DNA of 64,000 bases from Candidatus Dechloromonas phosphorivorans (GTDB lineage: Bacteria > Pseudomonadota > Gammaproteobacteria > Burkholderiales > Rhodocyclaceae), in assembly GCA_016709495.1 (NCBI GenBank), contig JADJMS010000047.1:358079-422078 (forward strand), written 5' to 3'. This document shows positions 8,934 to 17,260 of the stretch, one piece after another. A program made the translations under genes and the position numbers. Below the pieces are notes generated by a model. That model made no database searches and had not been told where the DNA came from. It saw only the letters and a program-made list of their open reading frames with translations. Numbering within the stretch: position 1 is the stretch's first letter; each line of letters starts with the position of its first letter.

Positions 8934-10553
8934 ATGCCGCGCCTTGCTGATATGAAGATTTGGGTTCGCCTGACCGCAGCGATCTGGTTAACGATGGCCA
9001 TCATCTGGACAGTGATGATTTTCTGGACCACCCAAGCCAACCGCGAAACGGCAGTTCGTCAGGCACAGGATTTCTCACAAAGCATCCATGAGATGACCAT
9101 GGCCGGGCTGACTGGCATGATGATCACCGGCACCGTCGGGCAGCGCGAGGTGTTTCTCGACCAAATCAAGCAACTGGCCATCATCAAGGATTTGCATGTC
9201 GCGCGCAGTGAGGCGGTGGTTAAACTCTACGGCCCGGACACCAAGAGTACTCGACAACTGGACACCCTTGAACAACAGGTGATGACAACTGGCAAGCCAT
9301 ATGTTGCTTCTGAATCAGTAGGAAATAGCTCCTACTTGCGCGTAATCAACCCAACCATCGCTTCCAAAAATTATCTAGGCAAAGATTGCATTCTTTGCCA
9401 TCAGGTTCCCGAGGGCACCGTACTTGGTGTCGTCAGCATGAAAGTATCACTGGATTCGGTTGAGGCTGAGGTTGCCTCTTTCCGCCTGAAAATTGCGGGT
9501 ATTGCCTTGGTTGCACTAGGTGCATTACTCGTCATCATTTACTTGCTGACACATCATTTCGTCACTGCGCCGCTTGAAGAATTACGTAAAGGTCTGCGTG
9601 ACATAGCCAGCGGCGAAGGTGACCTGACCCGCCGCCTGCCAGTCAAGGGCAAGGACGAGGTTGGCCAGTCAGCTGCCGTCTTCAATGAAATGATGGAAAA
9701 TTTCAATCAACTGGTGCGCCAAGTTCGCGACTCTGCCAGCCAGCTATCCTCTCGCGTTGTAGCATTATCCGACAGCACCGACCGCGTGGCCCAAAGCTCG
9801 CATTTACAAAACGAGAAATCGAATGATGCAGCAACAGCGGTTGAACAACTCGTCGCCAGCATTTCTTCAATTGCCCAAAGTGCCGGCCATGTTCAGCATC
9901 AATCACAGGAAAGTCTGGCGCGCGCCAATGAGGGAACACGCAATCTGAACGTACTGCTCGGCGAAATGAATGTCGTCGAGAGTGCCGTCAAAGGCATGGC
10001 TGACTCGGTCAATGAGTTTGTTCGCAACACAGAGGCCATCACGCATATGACTCGTGAGGTCAAGGACATCGCCGAGCAAACCAATCTGCTGGCACTCAAT
10101 GCGGCTATTGAAGCGGCCCGAGCCGGTGAACAAGGTCGCGGCTTCGCAGTAGTCGCCGATGAAGTTCGTAAGCTGGCTGAGAAATCTTCACGCTCAGCCA
10201 GCGAAATTGACGCCATTACGGCCACGTTGAGCGCTCAATCGGTCTCGGTGCGCCGAACGATTGAGGAAGGCCTGGAACATCTGGAAAGCAGCCAGGCAGC
10301 TGTCGCGCAAGTATCCAGCGTACTTCAGGCAACCAATGGTTCGGTCACTGAAGTCGGTCACGGCCTGGACTCGATAGCCGAAGCTACCGACCAGCAACGC
10401 CGGTTTTCCGGCGATGTTGAAGCAAGCATTGAAGCGATTGCCGGCATGGCGCGCGACAACACCGGCACGGTTGAGCAAACAGCCGGGGCTGCGCACGATC
10501 TCAAACGACTGGCCGAAGGACTGGCCACCATCGTTGGGCGCTTCAAGGTTTAA
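8934..10553 (+). CDS. Methyl-accepting chemotaxis protein with periplasmic c-type heme motif
   Basis: This chemoreceptor of 539 residues has a first membrane helix at about 12-32, a periplasmic sensor domain to about 183, a second membrane helix at about 185-208, HAMP, and a long cytoplasmic signalling coil. The hairpin tip reads EQTNLLALNAAIEAARAGEQ, the hallmark of MCPs. The periplasmic domain contains CILCH (Cys152, Cys155, His156), the c-type heme attachment motif, just before the second helix in a GKDCILCHQVPEG context. Such heme-bearing receptor domains are known in Geobacter and relatives and sense redox or small gaseous ligands. It stands alone, with a terminator behind it. The ligand is an inference. 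Confidence 0.93.
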   Translation: MPRLADMKIWVRLTAAIWLTMAIIWTVMIFWTTQANRETAVRQAQDFSQSIHEMTMAGLTGMMITGTVGQREVFLDQIKQLAIIKDLHVARSEAVVKLYGPDTKSTRQLDTLEQQVMTTGKPYVASESVGNSSYLRVINPTIASKNYLGKDCILCHQVPEGTVLGVVSMKVSLDSVEAEVASFRLKIAGIALVALGALLVIIYLLTHHFVTAPLEELRKGLRDIASGEGDLTRRLPVKGKDEVGQSAAVFNEMMENFNQLVRQVRDSASQLSSRVVALSDSTDRVAQSSHLQNEKSNDAATAVEQLVASISSIAQSAGHVQHQSQESLARANEGTRNLNVLLGEMNVVESAVKGMADSVNEFVRNTEAITHMTREVKDIAEQTNLLALNAAIEAARAGEQGRGFAVVADEVRKLAEKSSRSASEIDAITATLSAQSVSVRRTIEEGLEHLESSQAAVAQVSSVLQATNGSVTEVGHGLDSIAEATDQQRRFSGDVEASIEAIAGMARDNTGTVEQTAGAAHDLKRLAEGLATIVGRFKV

Positions 10554-10578
10554 GACTTACCGTCTTTATGCTACAGAG

Positions 10579-10600
10579 CCGCCTCCTTGTGAGGCGGTTT
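10579..10600 (+). terminator. Rho-independent terminator of the chemoreceptor gene
   Basis: CCGCCTC (10579-10585), a five-base loop and GAGGCGG (10591-10597) form a perfect stem followed by TTT. It lies 26 bases after the stop codon and just before the end of the convergent kinase gene. Confidence 0.8.
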
Positions 10601-11971
10601 CTACATCGGCGAGAGTTCCATATCGAGTCCGCCTGTGGGCGATAAACATACGGGAGCGGAAAGTGACGCGGTACCAGGTTCAACCGCCGGCAAGCCTTGC
10701 GCTGCAGCGATCTTATTCACTTCACGCATGCGATTGATCATCCGCCCCAAAAGGGTGTTGCGCATGCGTTCCATCAACTCCTCCGATGAGAGCGAAAGCG
10801 CCGAGGCATTGATTTCAACAAACAGCACCGGTTCCAAAGTAACTACCGTGGCATGTCGCAAATCGCTTGTCGGATGCAGGTAAGCCACCTCACCCAACAC
10901 CTCTCCCGGGCCAAGTCGGCAAAGCACTTTGCCTTCAATCGATACTTCGGCGTATCCGGAAACAATAAGTCCGAACATCTTGTTGTGCTCACCCTCGCGA
11001 ATGATTGTTACCTTCGGTGCAATTTCCCGCCAGATAGCGACTCGCAAGACTTCCCATATCTCGATATTTTCAAATTCAGTAAAAAATTCGAGCTTCCGCA
11101 GAATTTCAAAATGACGTTTATCAAGCTCAGTATCGTCCTCGTCGAGTATCTGAAAACGAACCGTGGATAGATCCTTGGCAAACTCGGCGCCATTCTTGTA
11201 GCGGCTGTAGAGGTCTTTTTCCAGCGACTTGCGAATGATTGGATCCAGCGGATCGGGCAAATTCGGATTGAGGGCCGTAATCTTCGGCGCATCGGTATTG
11301 ATGATGCGATAAATCAAGGTTGCCTGATTCGATGCCCGGAAGGGCAAGCGCCCAGTCAAGAGCTGGAAAAGCACAACCCCCAACGAATAGAGATCAGTTT
11401 TTTGATTGAGTTGATAACCCTTGATCTGTTCCGGCGACATGTAGGCAGGTGAACCGACGCCCATGATGAAAGTCGAATCACGATCCATATTTTTGCTCAG
11501 ATTGAGCGCCAATCCGAAATCGGCAATTTTCGGCTCGTCATTCTCGTCAATCATGATATTTGCCGGCTTGATATCGCGATGGACGATACCCTGCCGGTAA
11601 GCGCTATCGAGCGCCATGCAACACTTGAAGATAATGCCGATTACCCGATGCATGGGCATCAACTTATCAACCCGGATGAAATCTTCAAGCGAGCAACCCT
11701 TGATGTACTCCATCGCCAGATAGGCATAATCGTCTTCAACCACGGCATCAAACACCCGAACGATATTGGGGTGATTCATGCGCTGCGAAACCATGCCTTC
11801 ATTCTGAAAAAGCTTGCGCATACGCCGCGACATGGCGGTGCTGTCCTGGCCAAATTGAATCAGCTTGACGGCAACTTGACGATCAGATTCCGGGTCGTGA
11901 CAGAGGTATACCGTAGCAGTCGCCCCCTTGCCCAACTCGCTGATGATCCGATATCTGCCTATCGATTCCAT
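10601..11971 (-). CDS. Ser/Thr protein kinase with C-terminal cyclic-nucleotide-binding domain
   Basis: The 456-residue protein begins with a complete Hanks-type kinase: glycine loop LGKGATATVY (13-22), VAVKL lysine 36, HRDIKPAN with catalytic Asp133, DFG at 151-153, and SPAYMSPEQIKGY as activation/P+1 loop. From about residue 285 to 425 it has a cNMP-binding (Crp-like) fold: FFTEFENIEIWEV, VTIIREGEHNKMFGLIVSGYAEVS, LGPGEVLGEVAYL. The C-terminal 40 residues look disordered. There is no membrane segment. I do not see a partner phosphatase or a substrate nearby. Whether it binds cAMP or cGMP cannot be told, since the phosphate-binding arginine region (TSDLRHATVV) is only partly canonical. It is divergent from grpE. 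Confidence 0.9.
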   Translation of the reverse strand: MESIGRYRIISELGKGATATVYLCHDPESDRQVAVKLIQFGQDSTAMSRRMRKLFQNEGMVSQRMNHPNIVRVFDAVVEDDYAYLAMEYIKGCSLEDFIRVDKLMPMHRVIGIIFKCCMALDSAYRQGIVHRDIKPANIMIDENDEPKIADFGLALNLSKNMDRDSTFIMGVGSPAYMSPEQIKGYQLNQKTDLYSLGVVLFQLLTGRLPFRASNQATLIYRIINTDAPKITALNPNLPDPLDPIIRKSLEKDLYSRYKNGAEFAKDLSTVRFQILDEDDTELDKRHFEILRKLEFFTEFENIEIWEVLRVAIWREIAPKVTIIREGEHNKMFGLIVSGYAEVSIEGKVLCRLGPGEVLGEVAYLHPTSDLRHATVVTLEPVLFVEINASALSLSSEELMERMRNTLLGRMINRMREVNKIAAAQGLPAVEPGTASLSAPVCLSPTGGLDMELSPM

Positions 11972-12062
11972 GCCGAACCTGTCTCTTTTGCGTAGTTTTT
12001 ATCGTAGCACGCCTGTTGCAAGCCTGCTGTTTTACTCAAGTTCAAAGAATATTACATCGCCT

Positions 12063-12092
12063 CTTGAAACACGGAAACAAGACCCCATGTAT
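12063..12092 (+). promoter_or_regulatory. Sigma-32 heat-shock promoter of grpE-dnaK-dnaJ
   Basis: CTTGAAA at 12063-12069, a 13-base spacer, then CCCCATGTAT at 12083-12092 matches the RpoH consensus (CTTGAAA, 13-14 bases, CCCCATnT) essentially perfectly. It lies 27 bases before the grpE ATG. No CIRCE repeat is seen nearby. Confidence 0.9.
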
Positions 12093-12118
12093 CGAACAGC
12101 TTTTTTGGAGAACAACGC

Positions 12119-12676
12119 ATGTCGAAACCCGAAACAGCCCAGGAATCGATGCTGGGCAACGAACCAATCAACGAACCTGTCGTCGACGCCGTCGCCGAAG
12201 TTCATACCGACACCTTGCCGAGCATTGAGGAACAGTTCCGCCAGCTCGAACTCAAGGCTGCCGAACACTACGACGCCTGGCTACGCGCCAAGGCTGAAGG
12301 CGAAAATATCCGTCGCCGTGCGCAGGAGGATATTTCCAAAGCACATAAGTTTGCCGTCGAAAAATTTGCCGGCGAGCTACTGGCTGTCCGCGACAGCCTG
12401 GAAGCTGCCCTGGCGGTGCCGGAACAGACCGTTGACAGCTTCAAGTCCGGTGTTGAACTGACGCTCAAGCAACTAGTCTCTGCATTTGAAAAGAACGCGC
12501 TGCTCGCAGTTAATCCGGTTGGCGAAAAGTTTGATCCGCACAAACATCAGGCTATCGGCATGGTTGATTCGGAACAGGAAGCCAATACCGTTGTCACCGT
12601 GTTGCAAAAGGGTTATCTGATTGCCGAACGCACGCTGCGCCCGGCCTTGGTTATGGTAGCCAAACCCAAGTCTTGA
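12119..12676 (+). CDS. grpE: Nucleotide exchange factor GrpE
   Basis: GrpE drives ADP release from DnaK. The 185-residue protein has the acidic N-terminal arm, a long coiled coil (EEQFRQLELKAAEHYDAWLRAKAEGENIRRRAQED) and the C-terminal beta domain. That domain carries the family signature, ending NTVVTVLQKGYLIAERTLRPALVMVA. ATG 12119 is preceded by GGAG. It is the first gene after a sigma-32 promoter and is followed by dnaK after 67 bases that contain a small GGGGC/GCCCC hairpin (12682-12694). Confidence 0.97.
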   Translation: MSKPETAQESMLGNEPINEPVVDAVAEVHTDTLPSIEEQFRQLELKAAEHYDAWLRAKAEGENIRRRAQEDISKAHKFAVEKFAGELLAVRDSLEAALAVPEQTVDSFKSGVELTLKQLVSAFEKNALLAVNPVGEKFDPHKHQAIGMVDSEQEANTVVTVLQKGYLIAERTLRPALVMVAKPKS

Positions 12677-12743
12677 AATTCGGGGCACTGCCCCCAACTC
12701 CAGAACATCACAAATTCATTCGTATTCAGTAAAGGAAGAAAAC

Positions 12744-14681
12744 ATGGGCAAGATCATTGGTATTGACCTCGGCACGACCAACAGTTGCGTCGCCATCATG
12801 GAAGGCGGCCAGCCAAAGGTTATCGAAAACTCCGAAGGCGCACGCACCACGCCGTCCGTCATCGGCTACGCCGAAGATGGCGAAATCCTGTCCGGCGCAC
12901 CGGCCAAGCGCCAGGCCGTGACCAACCCGAAAAACACGCTGTACGCTGTCAAGCGCCTGATCGGCCGTCGCTTCGAAGAAAAGGAAGTCCAGAAAGATAT
13001 CAGCCTGATGCCTTACAGCATCGTCAAGGCTGACAATGGCGACGCTTGGGTTTCCGTGCGCGACAAGAAAATTGCCCCGCAGCAGGTTTCTGCCGAAGTG
13101 CTGCGCAAAATGAAAAAGACCGCCGAAGACTACCTCGGTGAAGAAGTCACCGAAGCCGTCATCACCGTACCGGCTTACTTCAACGACAGCCAGCGCCAGG
13201 CGACCAAGGATGCCGGCCGTATTGCCGGTCTCGAAGTCAAGCGCATCATCAACGAACCGACCGCTGCCGCGCTGGCCTTCGGCATGGACAAAGCTGCCGG
13301 CAAGGATCGCAAGATTGCCGTCTATGACCTCGGCGGCGGCACCTTCGACATTTCCATCATTGAAATTGCCAGCATCGACGGCGAGAAGCAATTTGAAGTG
13401 CTGGCCACAAATGGTGACACTTTCCTTGGCGGCGAAGACTTTGATCAGCGTTTGATCGACTACATCATCGACGAATTCAAGAAAGAATCCGGCGTTAATC
13501 TGAAGCAGGACGTGCTGGCTCTGCAGCGCTTGAAAGAAGCCGCGGAAAAAGCCAAGATCGAGCTGTCTTCCAGCCAGCAAACCGAAGTCAATCTACCTTA
13601 CATCACCGCTGATGCGTCCGGCCCGAAGCATCTGGCAATCAAGATCACCCGTGCCAAGTTTGAGTCACTGGTCGATGAATTAGTTGAGCGTACCGTTGCA
13701 CCTTGCGTCATGGCGTTGAAGGATGCCGGCTGCAAAATTGGTGATATCGATGACGTCATTCTGGTTGGCGGTCAGTCCCGTATGCCTAAGGTACAGGACA
13801 AGGTCAAGGAAATCTTCGGCAAGGAGCCACGCAAGGACGTGAACCCTGATGAAGCAGTTGCTGTCGGTGCAGCCATTCAGGGCGGCGTGCTGCAAGGCGA
13901 AGTCAAGGACGTGCTGCTGCTCGACGTGACCCCACTTTCTCTCGGTATCGAAACCTTAGGCGGCATCATGACCAAGCTGATCCAGAAGAACACGACGATC
14001 CCGACCAAGGCTTCACAAGTCTTCTCGACCGCCGACGACAATCAGGGCGCAGTGACCATTCACGTCCTGCAGGGCGAACGTGAAGTGGCTGCCGGCAACA
14101 AGAGCCTCGGCCAGTTCAATCTGGAAGGCATTCCACCCGCACCGCGTGGCGCACCGCAGATCGAAGTTATTTTTGACATCGACGCTAACGGCATCATGCA
14201 CGTCACCGCCAAGGACAAGGCAACCGGCAAGGAAAACAAGATCACCATCAAGGCCAACTCCGGCTTGAGCGAGGAAGAAATTCAGCGCATGGTCAAGGAT
14301 GCCGAGCTGCACGCGGAGGATGACAAGAAGGTGCACGAACTGGCTGATGCCCGTAACCAGGCTGATGGCATGGTGCACAATGTCAAAAAATCGCTGACTG
14401 AATATGGCGACAAACTCGATGCAGCCGAAAAGGAAGCGATTGAAGCAGCCATCAAGGACGTTGAAAGCGTACTGCGCGACGGCGACAAGGATGTCATCAC
14501 CGCGAAGACAGAGGCGCTAAGCCAGGCCGCAATGAAACTGGGTGAAAAAATGTACGCCCAGCAGCAGGCAGAAGGCGCAGGCGCCCCTGAGCATGAAGCA
14601 GCTGGTGCTCAGCAGCAGGCCAAGAAGGACGAAGGCGACGTGGTGGATGCCGAGTTCACCGAGGTCAAGGACAAGAAGTAA
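12744..14681 (+). CDS. dnaK: Chaperone DnaK (Hsp70)
   Basis: DnaK is the ATP-dependent Hsp70 chaperone. The 645-residue product starts MGKIIGIDLGTTNSCVAIME and has the phosphate-2 motif IAVYDLGGGTFDISI, the linker DVLLLDVTPLSLGIETLGG, and a substrate-binding domain. Its disordered tail ends VDAEFTEVKDKK, as in other proteobacterial DnaK. There is no frameshift. A strong AAAGGAAG ribosome site precedes ATG 12744. It is the second gene of the heat-shock cluster. The long open frame on the opposite strand at 12726-13580 is a codon-bias shadow. Confidence 0.98.
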   Translation: MGKIIGIDLGTTNSCVAIMEGGQPKVIENSEGARTTPSVIGYAEDGEILSGAPAKRQAVTNPKNTLYAVKRLIGRRFEEKEVQKDISLMPYSIVKADNGDAWVSVRDKKIAPQQVSAEVLRKMKKTAEDYLGEEVTEAVITVPAYFNDSQRQATKDAGRIAGLEVKRIINEPTAAALAFGMDKAAGKDRKIAVYDLGGGTFDISIIEIASIDGEKQFEVLATNGDTFLGGEDFDQRLIDYIIDEFKKESGVNLKQDVLALQRLKEAAEKAKIELSSSQQTEVNLPYITADASGPKHLAIKITRAKFESLVDELVERTVAPCVMALKDAGCKIGDIDDVILVGGQSRMPKVQDKVKEIFGKEPRKDVNPDEAVAVGAAIQGGVLQGEVKDVLLLDVTPLSLGIETLGGIMTKLIQKNTTIPTKASQVFSTADDNQGAVTIHVLQGEREVAAGNKSLGQFNLEGIPPAPRGAPQIEVIFDIDANGIMHVTAKDKATGKENKITIKANSGLSEEEIQRMVKDAELHAEDDKKVHELADARNQADGMVHNVKKSLTEYGDKLDAAEKEAIEAAIKDVESVLRDGDKDVITAKTEALSQAAMKLGEKMYAQQQAEGAGAPEHEAAGAQQQAKKDEGDVVDAEFTEVKDKK

Positions 14682-14697
14682 TTAGTCCAAGCCGCAC

Positions 14698-14735
14698 GGC
14701 ACCGCGCTCTCGGAGCTTTCCGGAGGCGTGGTGCC
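14698..14735 (+). promoter_or_regulatory. Hairpin in the dnaK-dnaJ spacer
   Basis: GGCACC at 14698-14703 pairs with GGTGCC at 14730-14735, extended inward by CGC/GCG with one wobble. A few T residues follow. This could be a partial terminator or processing site that sets lower DnaJ than DnaK levels. That role is inferred only from position. Confidence 0.5.
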
Positions 14736-14759
14736 TTTGTCACTTGACGGGTAGGAAAC

Positions 14760-15896
14760 ATGTCAAAACGCGATTTTTATGAAGTGCTCGGCGTCAACCG
14801 CGACGCCGGCGAAGAAGAGATCAAAAAGGCCTATCGCAAGATGGCCATGAAGCACCATCCTGACCGCAATCCGGACAATCCGGGTGCGGAAGAGAAATTC
14901 AAGGAAGCCAAGGAAGCCTACGAAATCCTGTCCGATGCTCAGAAGCGTTCGGCTTATGACCAGTTTGGTCATGCCGGCGTCGACCAGCAGGCCGGTATGG
15001 GTGGTGGCTTCGGCGGTGGTGGTGGCGGATTTTCCGATGCCTTCGGCGGCATTTTTGATGAGATTTTTGGCGGGCGCGGTGGCGGCGGAGGCGGCGGACG
15101 TTCCAACATCTATCGTGGTGCCGATTTGCGCTACAACCTCGAAATCACACTGGAACAAGCGGCGCACGGCACCGAAACCAAGATCCGCATTCCCACCATG
15201 GAAGAGTGCGAACCTTGTCACGGCAGCGGCGCCAAGGCGGGCACCCAGCCAAAAACCTGCCCGACCTGTAACGGTTCAGGCCAGGTACGCCTGCAACAGG
15301 GCTTCTTCTCCATCCAGCAAACCTGCCACAAGTGCCACGGTACGGGTCGCTTCATTGCCGACCCCTGCAAGAGCTGCGGTGGTGCCGGACGAATCAAGCA
15401 GCACAAGACGCTGGCCGTCAAAATTCCGGCTGGAGTCGATGAGGGTGATCGTATTAGGCTGGCTGGCGAAGGTGAGCATGGCGTCAATGGTGGCCCACCG
15501 GGCGACCTTTACGTGCAAATTCACCTCAAACAGCATGCTGTATTCACTCGTGACCACAACGATCTGCATTGCGAAATGCCAATTTCCTTTACCACCGCAG
15601 CGCTGGGTGGCGAGATTGAGATTCCGACGCTGGATGGTGCCGCGGCGATCAAAATTCCGGCCGAAACCCCGTCCGGACGTGTTTTCCGTTTGCGCGGCAA
15701 GGGCATCAAGGGGGTCCGCAGCCACACGCATGGCGATTTGATGTGCCATGTCGTCGTTGAAACCCCGATCAACCTGACCGATCGCCAGAAGGAATTGCTC
15801 AAGGAACTCGAAGAATCCAGCCGCGATAGTGGCGCCAAGCACAATCCACGCGCCAAGTCGTGGATGGACAAGGTCAAGGAGTTCTTCGAGGACTGA
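14760..15896 (+). CDS. dnaJ: Chaperone DnaJ (Hsp40)
   Basis: DnaJ stimulates the DnaK ATPase and delivers substrates. The 378-residue protein has the J-domain with HPD at residues 33-35, and a glycine/phenylalanine-rich linker at about 75-115. Four zinc-binding repeats follow (CEPCHGSG, CPTCNGSG, CHKCHGTG, CKSCGGAG), then the C-terminal substrate domain. The length and full zinc centre make it a class I DnaJ. A ribosome site GTAGGAAAC precedes the ATG. It is the third gene of the heat-shock cluster and is followed by an inverted repeat. Confidence 0.97.
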   Translation: MSKRDFYEVLGVNRDAGEEEIKKAYRKMAMKHHPDRNPDNPGAEEKFKEAKEAYEILSDAQKRSAYDQFGHAGVDQQAGMGGGFGGGGGGFSDAFGGIFDEIFGGRGGGGGGGRSNIYRGADLRYNLEITLEQAAHGTETKIRIPTMEECEPCHGSGAKAGTQPKTCPTCNGSGQVRLQQGFFSIQQTCHKCHGTGRFIADPCKSCGGAGRIKQHKTLAVKIPAGVDEGDRIRLAGEGEHGVNGGPPGDLYVQIHLKQHAVFTRDHNDLHCEMPISFTTAALGGEIEIPTLDGAAAIKIPAETPSGRVFRLRGKGIKGVRSHTHGDLMCHVVVETPINLTDRQKELLKELEESSRDSGAKHNPRAKSWMDKVKEFFED

Positions 15897-15915
15897 TTTT
15901 CAAGGCATTTTTCAG

Positions 15916-15928
15916 GTTGACCGTAACA
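15916..15928 (-). repeat. 13-mer dispersed motif, copy at dnaJ 3' hairpin
   Basis: GTTGACCGTAACA is the exact reverse complement of the TGTTRCGGTCRAC motif. Its last six bases form the outer part of the left arm of the hairpin at 15923-15964. It is intergenic. Confidence 0.8.
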
Positions 15929-15964
15929 AACAGCTGGCTATCACCTAAGTTAGCTGTTTGTTAC
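15923..15964 (+). terminator. Perfect 13-bp inverted repeat after dnaJ
   Basis: GTAACAAACAGCT (15923-15935) pairs perfectly with AGCTGTTTGTTAC (15952-15964), with a 16-base loop. It starts 26 bases after the dnaJ stop. There is no T run, so classical termination is uncertain. The left arm overlaps a copy of the 13-mer motif. Confidence 0.6.
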
Positions 15965-16018
15965 GAAGCCTCTGGTTTCGCTGATAGAATCAGCCTATAA
16001 CTTTCGGGGAAGAATTGG

Positions 16019-17164
16019 ATGAAAGTCTTAAATCGACTGCTGGCACTATCCTTGATTGCTTGTTCGGCGCAAATTTTCGCAGCCGACCCCGGCGTGAGTG
16101 AAAGCACAATCACCCTCGGTATGTCCTCACCACTTTCCGGCCCCAATAGTGCATATGGCTTGGAAATGCGCCAAACCATCGAATCCTACTTTGAGCAGAT
16201 CAACAAGTCAGGCGGTGTCAACGGACGCAAACTGGAACTGGTGGCCGTCGATGATGGCTACGAAACTGATCGTAGCGTAGCCAATACCAAATCACTGATT
16301 GAAGCGACAAAGGTCTTCGCACTGCTCGCCTATTGCGGCTCAAGCCCAACGACGGAGTCAATGAACAAGATCTTCGGGCCAGCCAAAGTCCCGCTGGTCG
16401 GTACCATTTCCGGGGCTAGTACGCTACGCGAGCCAATCTCCGCCAACCCTAACTCCCGCTACATGTCCAATGTCCGCGCCAGTTATGCGGACGAAACTGA
16501 AGCCATCGTTAATCAATTGGTTTCGCTCGGTCTGAAAAGCATCGCTGTTTTTTACCAGAATGACGGTTTTGGCAAATCCGGGCTGGATGGCGTCACAGCC
16601 GCCCTCAGGAAACACAATCTGACCCCTTCGGCTGTTGGCACAGTGGAGCGCAATTCGGTTGATGTTGCCAAGGCCGTGGAGTCCATCAGCAAGAACACCC
16701 CGCAGGCAGTCATCATGGTGACCCTTTCCAAGCCGACGACCGCTTTCGTCAAAGCCATGAAAAAGTCCGGGCAAAATCCCATGCTGATGACGCTGTCACC
16801 GGTCGGTGCCGAACAACTAGTCCAGGACTTGGGTGCCGAGGCCCGTGGTATCGGCATTTCGCAAGTCGTGCCTTACCCTTGGAATGACACTATCCCTGTT
16901 GTTCGGGAATACCAGAAACTAGTCGGTGGCAAAACCGGATTTACCTATTACGCACTTGAAGGCTATCTGATGGCGCGTGTCATGGTTGAGGGCATCAAGC
17001 GGGCCGGCAAAGACCTGACAAGGGAAAAGCTGATCGGTGCACTGGAAGGACTGAACAACAATGAATTTGGTGGCTATCGCGTCACTTACGGTGGCAACAA
17101 CCGCCATGGCTCACGCTTTGTCGAACTAACTGTTGTCGGCCCTGGTGGCAAATTGCTGAAATAA
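16019..17164 (+). CDS. ABC transporter substrate-binding protein, branched-chain amino acid type
   Basis: This periplasmic binding protein of 381 residues has a Sec signal (MKVLNRLLALSLIACSAQIFA, cleaved near residue 22). A type I periplasmic fold of the LivJ/Peripla_BP_6 family follows: ITLGMSSPLSGPNSAYGLEM, GGVNGRKLELVAVDDGYE, and KSIAVFYQNDGFGKSGLDG. No permease or ATPase genes are adjacent, so it is an orphan binding protein, as is common in betaproteobacteria. Some of these serve as sensors or share permeases. The ligand could be an amino acid, an aromatic acid or urea-like; the sequence alone does not decide. It is preceded by a weak GGGGAAG ribosome site and followed by a strong terminator. 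Confidence 0.88.
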   Translation: MKVLNRLLALSLIACSAQIFAADPGVSESTITLGMSSPLSGPNSAYGLEMRQTIESYFEQINKSGGVNGRKLELVAVDDGYETDRSVANTKSLIEATKVFALLAYCGSSPTTESMNKIFGPAKVPLVGTISGASTLREPISANPNSRYMSNVRASYADETEAIVNQLVSLGLKSIAVFYQNDGFGKSGLDGVTAALRKHNLTPSAVGTVERNSVDVAKAVESISKNTPQAVIMVTLSKPTTAFVKAMKKSGQNPMLMTLSPVGAEQLVQDLGAEARGIGISQVVPYPWNDTIPVVREYQKLVGGKTGFTYYALEGYLMARVMVEGIKRAGKDLTREKLIGALEGLNNNEFGGYRVTYGGNNRHGSRFVELTVVGPGGKLLK

Positions 17165-17175
17165 GGAAGGTTGCA

Positions 17176-17220
17176 CCCCAAGAGTACTTCTTGCGGGGCG
17201 CGGTCAACATGCAAAAACGG
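17176..17220 (+). repeat. 45-bp dispersed repeat, copy 2 (terminator-linked)
   Basis: CCCCAAGAG, then TACTTC, then GGGGCGCGGTCAAC, then GCAAAAACGG. It is 12 bases after the stop of the binding-protein gene. Its final AAAAACGG is the start of the left arm of the terminator at 17213-17243, so the repeat and the terminator are physically merged. The first half can also fold on itself (CCCC with GGGG, CAAGA with TCTTG). Confidence 0.88.
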
Positions 17221-17243
17221 CCTGATTTTTTCAGGCCGTTTTT
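17213..17243. terminator. Bidirectional terminator between the binding-protein gene and cysS
   Basis: AAAAACGGCCTGA (17213-17225), a TTTTT loop and TCAGGCCGTTTTT (17231-17243) give a perfect 13-bp stem with A and T runs on the outside, so it can stop transcription from both sides. The genes on either side converge here. Confidence 0.9.
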
Positions 17244-17260
17244 AATTTCAATGGGGAAAA

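Noticed and set aside
12726..13580. Long open frame (284 codons) on the minus strand opposite dnaK
   Set aside because: It lies entirely over dnaK, has no recognisable domain or ribosome site, and is explained by codon bias of the real gene.
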